A stretch of DNA of 64,000 nucleotides from contig NC_049989.1 in the NCBI RefSeq assembly GCF_000003815.2, positions 20,184,571 to 20,248,570 on the forward strand, read 5' to 3'. The notes beneath the pieces were generated by a model that searched no databases, was not told where the DNA came from, and was given only the letters and a program-made list of their open reading frames with translations. The stretch is from Branchiostoma floridae (lineage: Eukaryota > Chordata > Leptocardii > Amphioxiformes > Branchiostomatidae). Below are positions 1 to 12,339 of the stretch, in pieces. The stretch's first letter is position 1, and the number at the start of each line of letters is the position of its first letter. A program made the position numbers and the translations under genes.

Positions 1-165
1 ACCTACAAAAATGTGGACTGACATACAAATAATTCATAACAACAAACAATACAATATATTGCAATAAAATAAGCAATAACTATAAAATGTCATGCAACTA
101 CCGATATGGAAGAAATTGGTCTATACCATATAGTAATAGCATACTAAAAGATCGGAGTAGGTGAA

Positions 166-290
166 TTAAAACCACCGCGAACATTTTTCTATTATGGTAT
201 TAGACTGCAGTCTATGGTGTTACCGCGAACTTAAATCCACCGCGAAAAGTCCCTTTTCCCGCTACCGCGAACTTAAATGCATTTACAACA
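166..290. repeat. Interspersed ACCGCGAAC repeat, copy 1
   Basis: Contains several direct copies of ttaaatccaccgcgaa and closely matches 62138-62275, with a shorter relative at 13370-13445. The order of sub-motifs, including a ttagactgcagtctatggtg core, is conserved, so this is a dispersed family rather than simple sequence. Confidence 0.65.
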
Positions 291-719
291 TTACATGCGG
301 GGGTAGTCGTGATAATGAACGACTCTTTGGGCAGATAGAAGAAAACATTGGAAAAGGCAACAATTGAAGCATTGCACGGTGAAATGAAATAAACAATTAA
401 CCATTTCTTACAAAAATATAACGCAATGTTGAAGTCAAGACATTTCCGTAGAGTTCAAAGAGAACAATCGATTATTAGATCTCCTGCCTTTTTCATGAAG
501 CTATCAACGTATACGTATTGGAATGAATGTCTGATACGTGTGTCCAGGATTTGTCTTTTTGGATGAAAAAGCAACAGAATTCAGGAAATTAAGTTGAATA
601 CTTCTATACAATGAAACATGGAGTATCTTTTTGCTGATGCTATTGGTTGCTTGAATCAAAGTTAACGAAGTACATGATTATTATAAACATACTCAATTTT
701 GCCTATCGTTTATGGTCAG

Positions 720-3700
720 GACCTGAGCTTCCCCAGCCATGTCGGGTATCCCATCGGTGACGAGGATGACGGAGGCCAGGTGCTGATGGAGGTGCACTAC
801 GACAATCCCGAACAGAAGGAAGGTGATTAAACCCACTTAAACTAAAAGTAGTATGTTTAAGGCCACTTGCTTTTATGTATGACATCTTCTGGAGACCCCA
901 AAACTAATGTGCTCGGACGAAAAAAGAAAAATCCAGCAAAAATAAAAAGTGTTGCTAAACCTCAGGACTAAACATCCAGACCATTCATTTCCAGTCTTGG
1001 TTCGTCTTATGTTCAATTCTTTTGAACTAGACAGGCATCATTTGGGAGCAAATAGAGCATAATTCACTTATCTTCCTCCACATGCAAAGATTGACTGTTC
1101 CAAAAGTGAGTTTCAATAAAAAAACGTAACCCCCTAGAATGGACTCTTCTGGTGGCGTTTCCAGTTAAAATGGACCAGTTAAACCCGCTATAAAGTGGAG
1201 TGTACAATAAACCTCATTAAAGTAATGCTCGTCGATTAAGAGTATTATTAATGCTATTGTTCTAAGTCTTATCTCAATACCATCGCACGGCCATTCCTGA
1301 CCAATAACAACCGCTAACTACCCAGTAATATTCAACAAAAATCCGGCCCCACACAATCTTATTTGCCCAGTCCGAAGATTGTTATCGATGCTATTGTTCT
1401 AAGTCTTATCTCAATTCCACAAACGGACATTTCCCAGGCATGACGGATAATTCCGGACTGAGGCTCCTGTACACACCGGAACTACGTCAGCATGACGTAG
1501 GTGTCCTTTTGGTGTCGCAGAGCGTCGACCACGCCCTCGTCATCCCCCCTCGTGCCGTGGAGTACAACGTGGACAACTTCTGCCACCAGGAATGTCTGGA
1601 CACGGTACGACAAAACACATTTTGGTTCATCTGTAGAGCCACTTACGTATACACAACGAATACAATGATAATGGATAATCCGAAAACTATTATTTTAGAT
1701 CTTGATTTCTGTGTTTGTTTAAAGCTGTGGTTGTTTAAAGCTTCTATTGATGACAAAAGCTATTTGGCGTCATAAACCGCTGCTATCATCATTATGCAGA
1801 ATGAGGGTCGTCAGTTTCAAATTTGTTATTGGTAAGATTAGCCCCTGTCAAATGTTCTTGTTCCTCAGGTTTTTATTTAGGTTACGTGCCAAACCTCAGT
1901 CAGGAGGGAGGGGTGCTCTTGTATGGTACGGAGAGAATGGCAGCTGTTTCTTTATAGCCGAATTGTTGTGATCTGAGAGGTCCATGATTTGCAGGCTTCT
2001 TGCTCCTCAATGGGAAGGCATGCTACTCCCTGACAACCATCCTGAGCTAATAAAGATGGCAATGAGTACCATTTCATTGTATTCTTATGTAACAGTAAAT
2101 ATGCAATACATCCGCAGTTCCTGGATGAAGCCGGAGAACCCGTTCAAGTGTTTGGCGTCATGCCCCACGCTCACCTGCTCGCCAAGAAGATGAGAACCAC
2201 GCTGATCAGAGACGGCGTGGAGACGGTTCTGTCAAGTGATGACAACTACGACTTCAACCTGCAGTACATCCGGATGCTGGAAGAGGAAGTCACCATCAAA
2301 AAGGTACCCCAGCGGAACATTTCAAGAGAATATATGGCACCATCATACGTCGATGACGGTTAGACATCCAGGTATTTGGCATAAGATATGGCAAGCTGGT
2401 AGTCTCAGTGTTTTAAACAGAGGCTGGCAAACTGGAGTGACTGATTGATACCTTAGATTTATAGATGTATTCGTAATCTTAAATTGTATTCTATCATTGT
2501 ATTTTAATAATTGTACCAATTGATTTGTATGTATGTATTCATTTGTGGGCCACGACACCAGCATACCGTTGCCTGTGTCCCACGTGTATTGTATCGTTTG
2601 CAATCTCAATAAATCACAAAATCAAAATCAATCATAAGATATGCCAACTAGCAGTTACTCAGGCAAACTGGATTTTGGAAACGGTCAGACGTTTCAGAGG
2701 GCACTTACATCCACTTTTTCTTGTCAGTGACACTGAAGAGAAATGGTTGAACAGTAGGTTTTATACATCACCTCACCGGTCCGTAACTTCACAGGCCGTA
2801 GAAGCAGCAATACAATCCACATAGGACAGAAACTATGTAAAATTTGTCTTACCCTACTTTACACATCAGTACATACTTGGGGTATAGAATCTGCTGTCGA
2901 GGTCCATTCCAATATACCATGTCCGAAAAAAGGATGCTTTGCCCCATACTGTTGTGCACAAATTGATGTTTATTCTATAATATGCAGAACAATGATGATG
3001 ATGATGCAGGATAAGGTAGGTCATGTATTTGATTGTTCTGAGTGATAAGTCATCGGTTCCCCGTAATTAGTATCAGCCCCCGTCTCGGCTCAATGTAATA
3101 CTGCTTAGTAATACGCTTTAATATGAAAGTCGAAGGCCTATATATGATCATTTACGTTTCTCGAAGCAAGTACAACATATTTCAAAAGACTCGATGCTAC
3201 AGACAGATTTGCACATTTATTTAGATGTCAGAACTCCCATAATGCAAAAATTGGCAAATATATCAAGGACTGCTTCGCTATTAGAAAGAATACTGAATGA
3301 TTAGCCTACTTCATTATTATACTATATGAATGAATTATGCATATTAGCCCTTATTGTTATGTTAACTATGATGTTAAGCTTTATCCTATACCTCTATTTT
3401 GTACTTTATGTAATAGTTGTTGCCATACTTTGTACCATGTACAATTGTCGTGCAATAAAGTTCTTTTTTTTATGTAGCTACTCGACTGTATGACGATTTC
3501 TACTCTTGTTTGTTTTTAGGGGGACACGATCATGACACGATGTACGTACAACTCGGAACACAAGACCGAGCCTGTTTACGTAAGTCCAACACAAATCTGT
3601 GCCATGCAGGAATTTTTTTTCGTTTACTTCAGGTCACCACAAAACAGGGCACATTGAGAACCACTCAAATGTTTTGAGTTGCGCTAACTGGACTGATGAC

Positions 3701-5499
3701 AGCTTTGTCTTTAAAAGTTTTAGGTTGTACCCAACAGCGAAGCAATCATGACAAAGCTACCGTAGTTCCATAAAGAGCTACGTATTTTAAGTATGATTGC
3801 ATCGAAGTGGAAATATAGGAGGCTTATCCATGAAAGTTAATGGTGATTAAGTACAATAATCATGATACATATCTAACATGTGTTTCCCAATTCCTGATAA
3901 GTATGCATATCCTTACTTGCAAATGAGAGCATCTTTTAAATTATTTCCAGTTATGTCGTTGATCAGAAAAAAGTTAAGATGGATATAGTCACATCAAGGT
4001 TGAACAATTTCTAGACAATGATTACTTGGCTATTTAGTCACCAGTGGCAATATGTCTCACAACGTATATGTTTTTTTTTCTCCAGGGAGGACTGTCAACC
4101 GAGAACGAGATGTGCGACAGTTTTCTCTTCTACTACCCGCGGATGAGTCTCCGCTGGTGTGAGAGCCATGCGCACCCGCTCAACATCCTCGGCTTCGCCG
4201 GTGTACAGGAGATCGGGTAATGCGGAAATCTAAGTCGTTAAGATCTTGGCCTCCGTGGCAGACTTTTCTTCTAGAGGGCGCTGGTTCTGTATCTGTCGTG
4301 TATCTATAGCCGGTATAACCCTGGTCATGTTACACTAGACGATTCGTCACATCTAACTTTTGCACATCTATCTGCAAGCGTTCTTTAACTATCCAGAGCT
4401 AGAGAAGATGCCCGCGCCCCTAATGTGCTTGGAAATAACAAATTCCACTCTACGATAGTTCTGGGACAGTACATGTTTTTAACACATCAATCCTAGGTTG
4501 TTAACTCTGGTACTTTCTGGTTTGCGATTTTCAATAATGGCTACTGGTAGGTTCTCTTATGCAGCTAAAGAGAGTTTGCAGTGAAAAAGACTTCGCCCCG
4601 TCTTGAGGTGGGCCAAACTCCTTTCCACGAACGGCAAATTCCCTTCCTCAGCAAACTCCCTTCCTCAATGTATTTGTATAACTCCCTTTATTAGTTACAG
4701 CTCGGAGGCTCCTGTCTTTATTGATAGCATCCCTATCGTCAAACCAGCCAACATGTCCAACATGACATACTTGGATGTTGTCGAGAGCATTGTGTGGGGT
4801 CAGGATAAGGCACAGCAGTACTCCCAGCATCTCCGGAGTGGAAACTTCGTCTCTCGTTGTGGAGGCAAAATGCAGACAGATGGCGACACGGTGGGTGCTT
4901 ACAGTTGAAACATCACACGTTCACGCTTAGTTAGTTAAATTCTATCATGGTGATTCCCTACATCATGTGTGTGTGTGGGCACATCTATTCTGCAGGATAA
5001 ACGTTAAACTTTGTAGTCAACACGTAAGTAGATTCTTTGGTCTACGGTACAGTAAGGGACTTATTGAAAATTGAAACGAAATATAACGTTGTAAAACGTT
5101 ACATAGATAAAGGGAATATGATAGCATATCTATGTTTACAAACACGCACACGCAACCACGTGGGTGCAAACACACCCACATTCACTTGTGTATATCGCTA
5201 AACGTATTTCAGCAACATCTCAGAAGTACACGACCTCAGGAAATTGTGTTGTTGGCACGTAATATTTGCATTATACTGCTAGTGTACTCATGAACAGGCA
5301 GTGCCCCGTGCCTGCCNNNNNNNNNNNNNNNNNNNNNNNNNNNNNNNNNNNNNNNNNNNNNNNNNNNNNNNNNNNNNNNNNNNNNNNNNNNNNNNNNNNN
5401 NNNNNNNNNNNNNNNNTAGAGAGAGAGCCGTGTAGTTCAATATGATTTAATATGTATATTGAGTGGCACGGCAGGCACGGGGCACTGCCTGTTCATGAG

Positions 5500-5575
<76 letters not shown>

Positions 5576-5968
5576 GAAAAAGACAGAGAGTCAGAAAGAG
5601 AGAGAGTCAGACAGACACAGAGAGAGAGAGAGAGGGAGAGAGAGAGAGAACAAGAGAGACACAGAGACAGGGAGACAAAGAGAGAGAGAGAGAGAACAAG
5701 AGAGAGACAGAGACAGGGAGACAAAGAGAGAGAGAGAGAACAAGAGAGAGACAGAGACAGGGAGACAAAGAGAGGGTATAACCCGTGCCTATTTGAATCT
5801 CCTCAGATTCTGTACACAAAGGAGAGCCTGCTGCCCCACCCGACAGTACCGGCCGCCGCACCAGTCTTCACCTGCAGCACGTCTTCGGGGACTGTTGGGC
5901 CTCAGCTGTCCGCACCACTGCCTTTCATGGCGGTCATGACTTCTTTGACAATCCTGTTCACACTGTAG
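720..5968 (+). CDS. MOXD1: DBH/MOXD1-like copper monooxygenase, 3' seven exons (5' partial)
   Basis: Exons 720-822, 1438-1604, 2118-2303, 3520-3579, 4086-4216, 4701-4890 and 5807-5968 join in frame with GT-AG introns and end in TAG. The family (DBH, TBH, PHM, MOXD1) is secretory-pathway, copper- and ascorbate-dependent, hydroxylating a carbon beside an amine or similar group. Visible marks: LMEVHYDNP, whose His matches the third CuH ligand; GVMPHAHLL, whose HxH matches the CuM pair; ENEMC, whose Met matches the CuM methionine ligand; then FYYPRM. The DOMON domain and the HH copper motif should lie in exons before base 1. The last exon ends in a Ser/Thr/Pro-rich stretch and a short hydrophobic tail (LPFMAVMTSLTILFTL), as for a membrane- or GPI-anchored MOXD1-type protein. 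Intron 6 holds an assembly gap and a GA-rich microsatellite. The family is confident; the choice of MOXD1 over DBH or TBH rests on the tail and the divergent C-terminal part. Confidence 0.86.
3187..3475 (+). repeat. Probable LINE 3' end in monooxygenase intron 3
   Basis: A short open stretch ends at TGA 3298-3300 with a tail reading GKYIKDCFAIRKNTE, which resembles the C-terminus of a LINE reverse-transcriptase ORF. An AT-rich 3' UTR-like segment follows and ends in GCAATAAAG plus a T run near 3475. The LINE assignment is inference from the tail pattern; family unknown. Confidence 0.4.
5286..5500. repeat. Perfect 31-bp inverted arms around an assembly gap
   Basis: Bases 5286-5316 and 5470-5500 are exact reverse complements (left arm begins ACTCATGAACAGGCAGTG). 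Between them lie 100 Ns (5317-5416) and 53 resolved bases. The arms suggest a fold-back or TIR element whose middle could not be assembled. An AT dinucleotide run begins just after the right arm. Confidence 0.7.
5515..5775. repeat. GA/CAGA-rich microsatellite in intron 6
   Basis: Long runs of GAGAGA and GACA, with a 38-40 bp higher-order unit (AACAAGAGAGAGACAGAGAC) repeated about three times, end 31 bases before exon 7. On the + strand the tract is purine-rich, so it does not supply a polypyrimidine tract for that exon. Open frames through it are low-complexity artefacts. Confidence 0.85.
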
Positions 5969-6023
5969 CCGCCGCTAATTGCCGTCTCGTAAACGGTCAA
6001 GCGACGAGCCACATGCCACTGGT

Positions 6024-6085
6024 AATAAATCTGCCTGGAGATTATCAACTGTGTTGCTTCTGCTGGGCGTCTTGTCATGAATAAA
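6024..6085 (+). promoter_or_regulatory. Polyadenylation signals of the monooxygenase gene
   Basis: AATAAA occurs at 6024-6029 and again at 6080-6085, 56 and 112 bases after the stop codon. Either could direct 3' end formation. Assigned by position and motif only. Confidence 0.5.
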
Positions 6086-7015
6086 CTATGAACTTTTATA
6101 TTGCTTCCAGATAATTGTGAACATTTCCAGAAACAAGTGTTCTTAAGATGCCCTCACGGGACATTAGGGTAGCTCTGAGAAACATGACCCGAAGTTGTGA
6201 TGGTAAAGAATACAAGTTTACATTGTGTCGTCGTCTATATGATGTCGTAAACCGCATTTGTGGTTATAGTTTGCATTTTTTTAAACCTTAATTACTTCTT
6301 AGGTTAAGTTCCAAACGTTTAAAAGTTCATGTTAGCTTTTTTACCGCTTTTTTGTTATCTTCTGTTCATCTTGTTGTCGCCTAGCAACATCGGTTGAATT
6401 AACAACGAATTGTATCTTAACTGTAGTAACTAATGATATAAACCATGTAGTGCGAAGATCTTAGTTTTTTTTATGGATCTATTTAACCTAAAATATATAT
6501 GCCTTCTAGCATTTAGAGAAAGAAGGCTGGAGTATATAAGTGGCCACGTGGAGTGTTGATGTTTAAAACATGCACAAGTCAGTTAGGTGTTACAAAACAC
6601 GACCATCCAGGTGAAAACTCCTAATCAATGTCTCTTATACACAGAATTATGTTTATCGTGGTTTGCACGATGTAATTTTTTAATTGTTATTTTCTTCTAC
6701 AAGCTTTTTTTCTATCATATAGCATGTTAATCGTGCCTTTCGTAATAAATCTATGAGCCTGGACAGGACTTTCGTTTTTTTTCTCTCCTTCGTCTACCAG
6801 TTTAACGTTAAGTTTTTCAAGTTTGTAAATGCTGTGGGTGACAGGGACGTTTGGAGAGAGTAGACCTGGTCCGGGCAAGTAGCCCGCGACGATAGTAAAT
6901 GCTGTAAAAAATTATCAACGTCAGGAAATATAGAAAGCGTAAGACTTTGTTCCGACGGTTTCATATTTTATTGTCGGTGAGTAGACTGGCGTCAAACGGT
7001 AGTTGCGCTGACTAA

Positions 7016-7349
7016 GGCCCAATCTAGGCACAGTTTTTACCGATATCTGTGGAGATGTCGGGAGGGATCTAGAACGTAGGGGGTGGGACACCCGTGGCGC
7101 TTGCAGTCATAAACATATCGCGCGATTTTCAAAATGGCGTTGTATGCTAATGAGCCTTCCAGAAGTCGGGACGAATCTACACGCGCGCGAGGTTGTCGGG
7201 GACCCCTGCTAAGCTACCGGACCTTTCAGGAGAAATTTTACCGATATCTTGACGGCGAAATTGCTGTTCCATCTAAACGCTGAAAAAAAGCTGTCGGTGA
7301 GAGGTCGTCAGCTCACCGATATCGGGAAAAACTGTGTCTAGATCGTGCC
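7016..7349. mobile_element. 334-bp MITE with TAA target duplication (Harbinger-like)
   Basis: The ends are imperfect inverted repeats of about 35 bp: the left begins GGCCCAATCTAGGCACAG and the right, read on the other strand, GGCACGATCTAGACACAG. TAA flanks both sides (7013-7015, 7350-7352), which fits the 3-bp TWA targets of PIF/Harbinger elements. There is no coding capacity, so it would be a non-autonomous copy. Superfamily is inference from TSD length and composition. Confidence 0.6.
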
Positions 7350-8743
7350 TAAATGGCATTTTCTGCAGTAATACGTACGGCCGGTGCTCGAGAGATTATT
7401 GAATGAATGAAAATCCTTTATTGTACATTAGGCTCAAACAAGCTAAGTACAGGTCGTAGTGACAAGGCACAATTTATTCATTATTATCATTGCGCGATGT
7501 TCAGAGAACGAACCCCGTTCAATGTAATGGGGTTGATTGCAGGGATTTTCAAAGAGCCGGAAACATTGTTGGTGTCGGTTCCTATTTTGTGTTGCGTTGG
7601 TTATATTTTGTTCGTACAAGTGAATATCGATTAGGGTAATCAGGTTGCCCTTTAATTGACCTTTTCCATCTGACCTTTGACACGTAAGGACCACATGTTG
7701 TCAGCATCCCGGGAAGTGTCGTTTGACTCCTTGTTCATTGCTGAAAAAATGGGGAAAACCGTATGAGAGTTAAAACTTAGGAGAGGACCCTTCTCAGAGT
7801 TCAGAGACAGCTTTCCTGTACATGTGGAATCCAGATTCACTATATAGGTGAGCAACACTTTGTTTTCTGCTAAAAAGGCAGATATGGAGCTGAGAAAGAT
7901 TGAGAAAGATGAAAAATTCTGTCAGAGATATTGTGTTAGAATTTTCTGCTTTTGGTAATTTTTTGATAGATTAATCTGTCATTTACGACCCTCTCTGAAT
8001 ATTTATGGTGTATACTTTTCTCGACCATGCTTCAACATGTCCAGAGTCAATTTGCATATATATATGATATATTCGTCAAGAGTCCGGTGGGTCGTTTGCA
8101 TAACAATACCATTTCACTGAAAAGCATAACTCGAAAAGCCTTGCATGGATCTTGATGATATCGTTGGTCACGTTCGACAATGGCCCCCTACGTATACCGG
8201 ATTTAATACGTCGTGTTCTGATAGCATGCTATAGATTATAAGCTCTTGGGCCGAGAATAGATTTGGGCCCACAGTAGTTAGCTTGGCGACTGCAGGGGTC
8301 AGTTTAGTTTCAGCCTCTAAGTCGTTAGAAGGGATTGACGGATCGTCATCATTTTAGATATTGTGATAGTCTAGAAGTACTAGTGATGCTTGTTGATAAT
8401 AAATTGATTTTTTTTGCAAGGTCATATTCGGAGGCTAATTGCAAGTACATGATGGAAACAAAGGAGACAAACATGTGACAATGAACATTATTGCAAAAAG
8501 AAGCTTCTCGCGATCGAATAATTCGTTTACTATTTCTAATTGCATTCGGTTCGACTTCTTTTTAAGGAAGCAGAGGAAGACGAAAATCACAACTTTTTCT
8601 ATAATTTGTGTTTTCTCAATTTTAAGAAGAAAGAGTCTTTGTGTTCGTCTGCGAATGTGGAGAAGTTGGAATGTGTCTATGTGGATTGTTTCGGTTTGGT
8701 TAAATGAATACTTGGAAATAGTGAACCTATTGACAGTATTTTT

Positions 8744-8753
8744 CCACCATTAG
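8744..8753 (+). promoter_or_regulatory. Candidate 3' splice acceptor just before the zinc-finger start codon
   Basis: The sequence tttttccaccattag followed by ATAATGG gives a pyrimidine-rich acceptor ending at 8753, with the ATG at 8757. If used, the gene has a separate 5' untranslated exon upstream. Sequence pattern only. Confidence 0.4.
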
Positions 8754-8756
8754 ATA

Positions 8757-10541
8757 ATGGAAGCGACTGAAGTTGAGCATCTGAAGGCACTGGGGGAGAC
8801 CAGCTGTCCTGAAACTAACAACGGAAGGACAGGAGAGGAACAACTGAAGACTCACAGTGGAGAGAAACCACACCAAGGACCTTCTAGTTCTACATCAAGG
8901 AGGCGTGACCTGAAACGGGGTCATGCACCAGGTAAAAGTGAAAGTGGGAAGAAGCGTAAGAGACACAGCTGTCCGTATTGTGAGTATGAAACAGACATTA
9001 AAAAGACGATGACTTTGCACATCAGGACCCACACTGGTGAGAGACCGTATAAGTGTCAGCAATGCGACTACTCAGCAGCACAGCGGGGAACCCTGAAACA
9101 GCACGTGCAGGCTGTGCACACCGGTGTGAGACCGTATCAGTGTCAACAGTGCGACTATTCTGCAGCACAGAAGGGTAGACTGAACCAGCACGTGAAAGCT
9201 GTGCACTCCGGTGAGAGACCTTACCGCTGTGGCCACTGCGACTACTCAGCAGTCCAAAAGGATGCTTTAAAAAGACACGTGGCCAAACACACAGGTGAAG
9301 GAAAAACTAAAGTTAGAAAGGAGCGGAAGAAACACAGATGCCCACACTGCGAGTATGAAACAATAAGAAAAGAGTCGATGACAGTTCACATCAGGACCCA
9401 CACTGGTGAGAGACCGTATCAGTGTCAACATTGCCACTATTCTGCCGCACAAAAAACTCAAATTGCAAGACACATCCAGAGTAAACACACCGGTGAGAGA
9501 CCTTACCAGTGCGGCTACTGCGACTTCTCTGCATCAAGGAAAGACGGCCTCATCGTGCACATCCGGACGATACACGGCGGGGAGAGACCCTACCAGTGCA
9601 AGTTTTGTGAGTATTCAGCACAACAGTCCGGTCACCTGAAAGAGCACGTCATGGCCAAACACAGCAACAACAGGCCGCACAAGTGCACCAAGTGCGACTT
9701 TTCGTCGGTAACCAAAAAATCGTTAAAGCGGCATATTATGACTAATCATACCGGTGAGAAACCTTACAGCTGTGAGTTGTGCAGCTATGCAGCCAGTGAA
9801 AAGAGTCTGTTAAAGCTGCACATGGCTAAACACACCGGGGAGAAACCTTTTAAATGCAAAGTCTGTGATTATTCTACTGCAGCAAAGTCATGTTTGAAAT
9901 CTCACTCGGTCACACACACCGGAGAGAAGCCGTACAAATGCAAATTTTGTGATTATTGTGCAGTATCAATGTCTTATTTGAAAAGCCATATGGCCAACCA
10001 CGCCAAGGAGAAACCCTTCCACTGTGAACACTGTGGCTTCTCCACAGCGCGAAAAGAAATTCTGAGGGGACACGTGGCCACACACAATGTTGAGAAACCA
10101 TATAGATGCGAGCTTTGTAATTTTTCTACAAATCATAAGCACGACTTGAAGCGGCACATAGCCACGCACACCGGCGAGAAGCCATACAACTGTGATATAT
10201 GTGGCTATGCGACGTCACAAAAACACTACCTCAGGGACCACATGACAAAGCACACCGGTGAGAAGCCTTACCAATGTGAGCAATGCGGCTATTTCACAGC
10301 CCAAAAAGCAAGATTGGCGAATCACATGAAAACACACACCGGTGAGAAGCCGCACAAGTGTGAGGTTTGTGATTATGCTGCAGCAGTGAAGGGTACATTG
10401 AGGCAGCACATGGCCACACACGCTGTGGTGAAGCCGCACAAGTGTGACCAGTGCGACTACTCTGGAACGCTGAAGGCTCATCTAAAGAGACACGTCAAGA
10501 CCAAACATGCCAAGGAGAAAAACGAGAGTGTAGCTGCCTAA
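8757..10541 (+). CDS. C2H2 zinc-finger protein, 18 fingers, intronless coding region
   Basis: One 594-residue frame. Residues 1-71 are a basic, low-complexity leader containing HSGEKPH, a linker without a finger in front of it. Eighteen C2H2 fingers follow from Cys72 to near the C-terminus. Fingers 1 to 4 are separated from 5 to 18 by a longer basic linker (GEGKTKVRKERKKHR). Most linkers are TGEKPY or TGERPY, the spacing used for contiguous DNA binding. Many fingers carry CDYSAAQK-type starts, showing amplification of a few ancestral fingers; several end in HxxxxH rather than HxxxH. No KRAB, BTB, SCAN or SET domain is visible, so regulatory output is unknown; a nuclear DNA-binding role is inferred from the family. 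CCACCATTAG at 8744-8753 looks like a 3' splice acceptor three bases before the ATG, which suggests an untranslated upstream exon. Confidence 0.93.
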   Translation: MEATEVEHLKALGETSCPETNNGRTGEEQLKTHSGEKPHQGPSSSTSRRRDLKRGHAPGKSESGKKRKRHSCPYCEYETDIKKTMTLHIRTHTGERPYKCQQCDYSAAQRGTLKQHVQAVHTGVRPYQCQQCDYSAAQKGRLNQHVKAVHSGERPYRCGHCDYSAVQKDALKRHVAKHTGEGKTKVRKERKKHRCPHCEYETIRKESMTVHIRTHTGERPYQCQHCHYSAAQKTQIARHIQSKHTGERPYQCGYCDFSASRKDGLIVHIRTIHGGERPYQCKFCEYSAQQSGHLKEHVMAKHSNNRPHKCTKCDFSSVTKKSLKRHIMTNHTGEKPYSCELCSYAASEKSLLKLHMAKHTGEKPFKCKVCDYSTAAKSCLKSHSVTHTGEKPYKCKFCDYCAVSMSYLKSHMANHAKEKPFHCEHCGFSTARKEILRGHVATHNVEKPYRCELCNFSTNHKHDLKRHIATHTGEKPYNCDICGYATSQKHYLRDHMTKHTGEKPYQCEQCGYFTAQKARLANHMKTHTGEKPHKCEVCDYAAAVKGTLRQHMATHAVVKPHKCDQCDYSGTLKAHLKRHVKTKHAKEKNESVAA

Positions 10542-11578
10542 AGAAAGTTTGAAGAAATCAACAAGCAACCTCTACTACATTCCTTCCTTTTCTTTTGAGA
10601 TGAGAGCTTTATTTTGGTCTTGGCGTTAAAAAACTGAAAGTTCAAAACAAACAACAATGGCCGTACGCTCGCCCGAAAGTAGCGTTTCATAATGAAAGTG
10701 TACATTTTAAAATTATGTTACAGCTATAACGAGAAAGTTACAGTTTGACAGAAGAAAAAACATTCGCTGTTCTCTAATTGATAGTATAAAAGTACGCCAT
10801 TGAGCAATCCATCGTTTTGGTGGGAAAAAGTTATTATTTAATCCTGTATCAAAGAGAAGCCAAAGGCAAAAGCGGCTTCGTGTTTTGCCTCTGATGCATT
10901 AGTGGATTTCTTACTCAGAAATGTAGAGAGATGTTTCTAGATATTTTGTTAGTTTTTCTAAGACCCTATTTCCTGTACATGCCCTCACAAGGGAATGGAA
11001 AACAAAGTAGCTTTAATACCAAGGAATCCGTCATCAAGGATTGGGTCGTGTGCAAACGGACAGGATTTGACTGAGTGCGAAATTAGAACTGTGAGAGCTG
11101 AAATTGATATCAGATTAACGTTACATAAAATACTGCTATAAGTTTATATTCATTCATTGTTATTATAACATGTTTATACTTTCAGTCTTTCTCCTAAGCC
11201 TCCCAAGTTTTATTACTGATGTAAAGCGTCGATCTGGTAAATGTACACAGGGAAATGTGAAGATGAGTATTAAAGGAACCTTCTTCTTTTTTCTCTACCA
11301 TCCAGTCGATATTTTGGATTTGTTCAGTTCTATTATCAGTTGAAATGGCACTTAGTATTGATGTAGTATTGTTGAATAGATCCCTCGTAAATGAGAAATG
11401 ACATCCAGTTCATTTAGCACTGTTGAGTCAATTCCTAACGTCGTCAAACCCCAAAATTCACCTTAAAGTTTGTTGCATTGCTACAGCCAGTATAGTTACC
11501 CATGGGGTTAATGAATAATGATAGGACCCCCCCCTCATTTAAAATAAATGTCTTTGCCATTCATATCATTCATCGACA
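10542..11578. other. Intergenic DNA with no recognised feature
   Basis: The zinc-finger 3' UTR must begin here, but I found no clear AATAAA within the first few hundred bases. No repeat, RNA or coding signal was recognised. Confidence 0.4.
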
Positions 11579-12339
11579 ATAGATCGTTTTCACAATGACG
11601 TCACAGTCGCGTTCGAACGTTCGAACGGCCATGTTGGATGATAAGCGGCTCGATCTCCACACGGCTGTGTGTGCACGTGGTGGACTCGTACGTAGAAAGA
11701 AGCCTTTTTTTTATTCAGAAACAGACTGGATGTTTGCCGTGCTTACTGCGACTTCCATAAACACAGGACACGGCCTACTCACCGTTTCTATTCAACAATA
11801 TTACCTACAGTCCGTCGGCTTTTCAATAACTTGATTAAACCACTCTCCTAACAGCCCACCAACAGTAGCCCTGCCGCGGAGTTTGTGCATGCTTTCTTTT
11901 ATTTTTTGGGAGAAAGTTGGTTTCTGGTACAGGGTATGTCATGGACGTATACCATGTTACACGAAAATGTCAGCAAGCTTGTTCTATTTCTTCTTCATAA
12001 AACACGGCACATCGCGTCCTGAGCTGTGAATGATATTTTCACCATTACTGCCCCCGATGTTCTGTCGATAATCAAGCGAGGATTAAAAATTGTTTGGCTT
12101 GTTCACGAGGAACGAAATTCGAACTTTTTTTACCCACGATTGTGTAGCTGGTAGAACAAAACAAAAATTTCTTCAGTCGCAAACTTTACCTATTAAGTAA
12201 GGCAAGACAAAACATGTCAATACACCTCTCACGCGCATCTCAATCGTTGTGTCAGTTTTACGTTCAGCACGGCCCAGTACGCTTACCTAAAAGTATGAGG
12301 TGAGGTGTGTATTGTGCATACGACTGGTACATGATCATA

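Larger units (their letters stand above)
6086..8756. other. Intergenic region between monooxygenase and zinc-finger genes
   Basis: No coding exon was recognised. It holds a MITE (7016-7349), and at about 7390-7640 a segment whose reverse complement ends in an AATAAAGGATTTTCATTCATTC tail like a LINE 3' end on the minus strand. The final 350 bases are AT-rich and may hold a non-coding first exon or promoter for the zinc-finger gene; no TATA box was picked out with confidence. Confidence 0.5.

Noticed and set aside
5437-5861. Ser/Leu/Cys or Arg/Glu-rich frames near the GA tract
   Set aside because: Low-complexity microsatellite translations on both strands, next to an intronic gap.
8439-8753. 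104-residue frame just before the zinc-finger ORF
   Set aside because: AT-rich, no recognisable motif, and it ends at the putative splice acceptor; more likely intron or 5' UTR.
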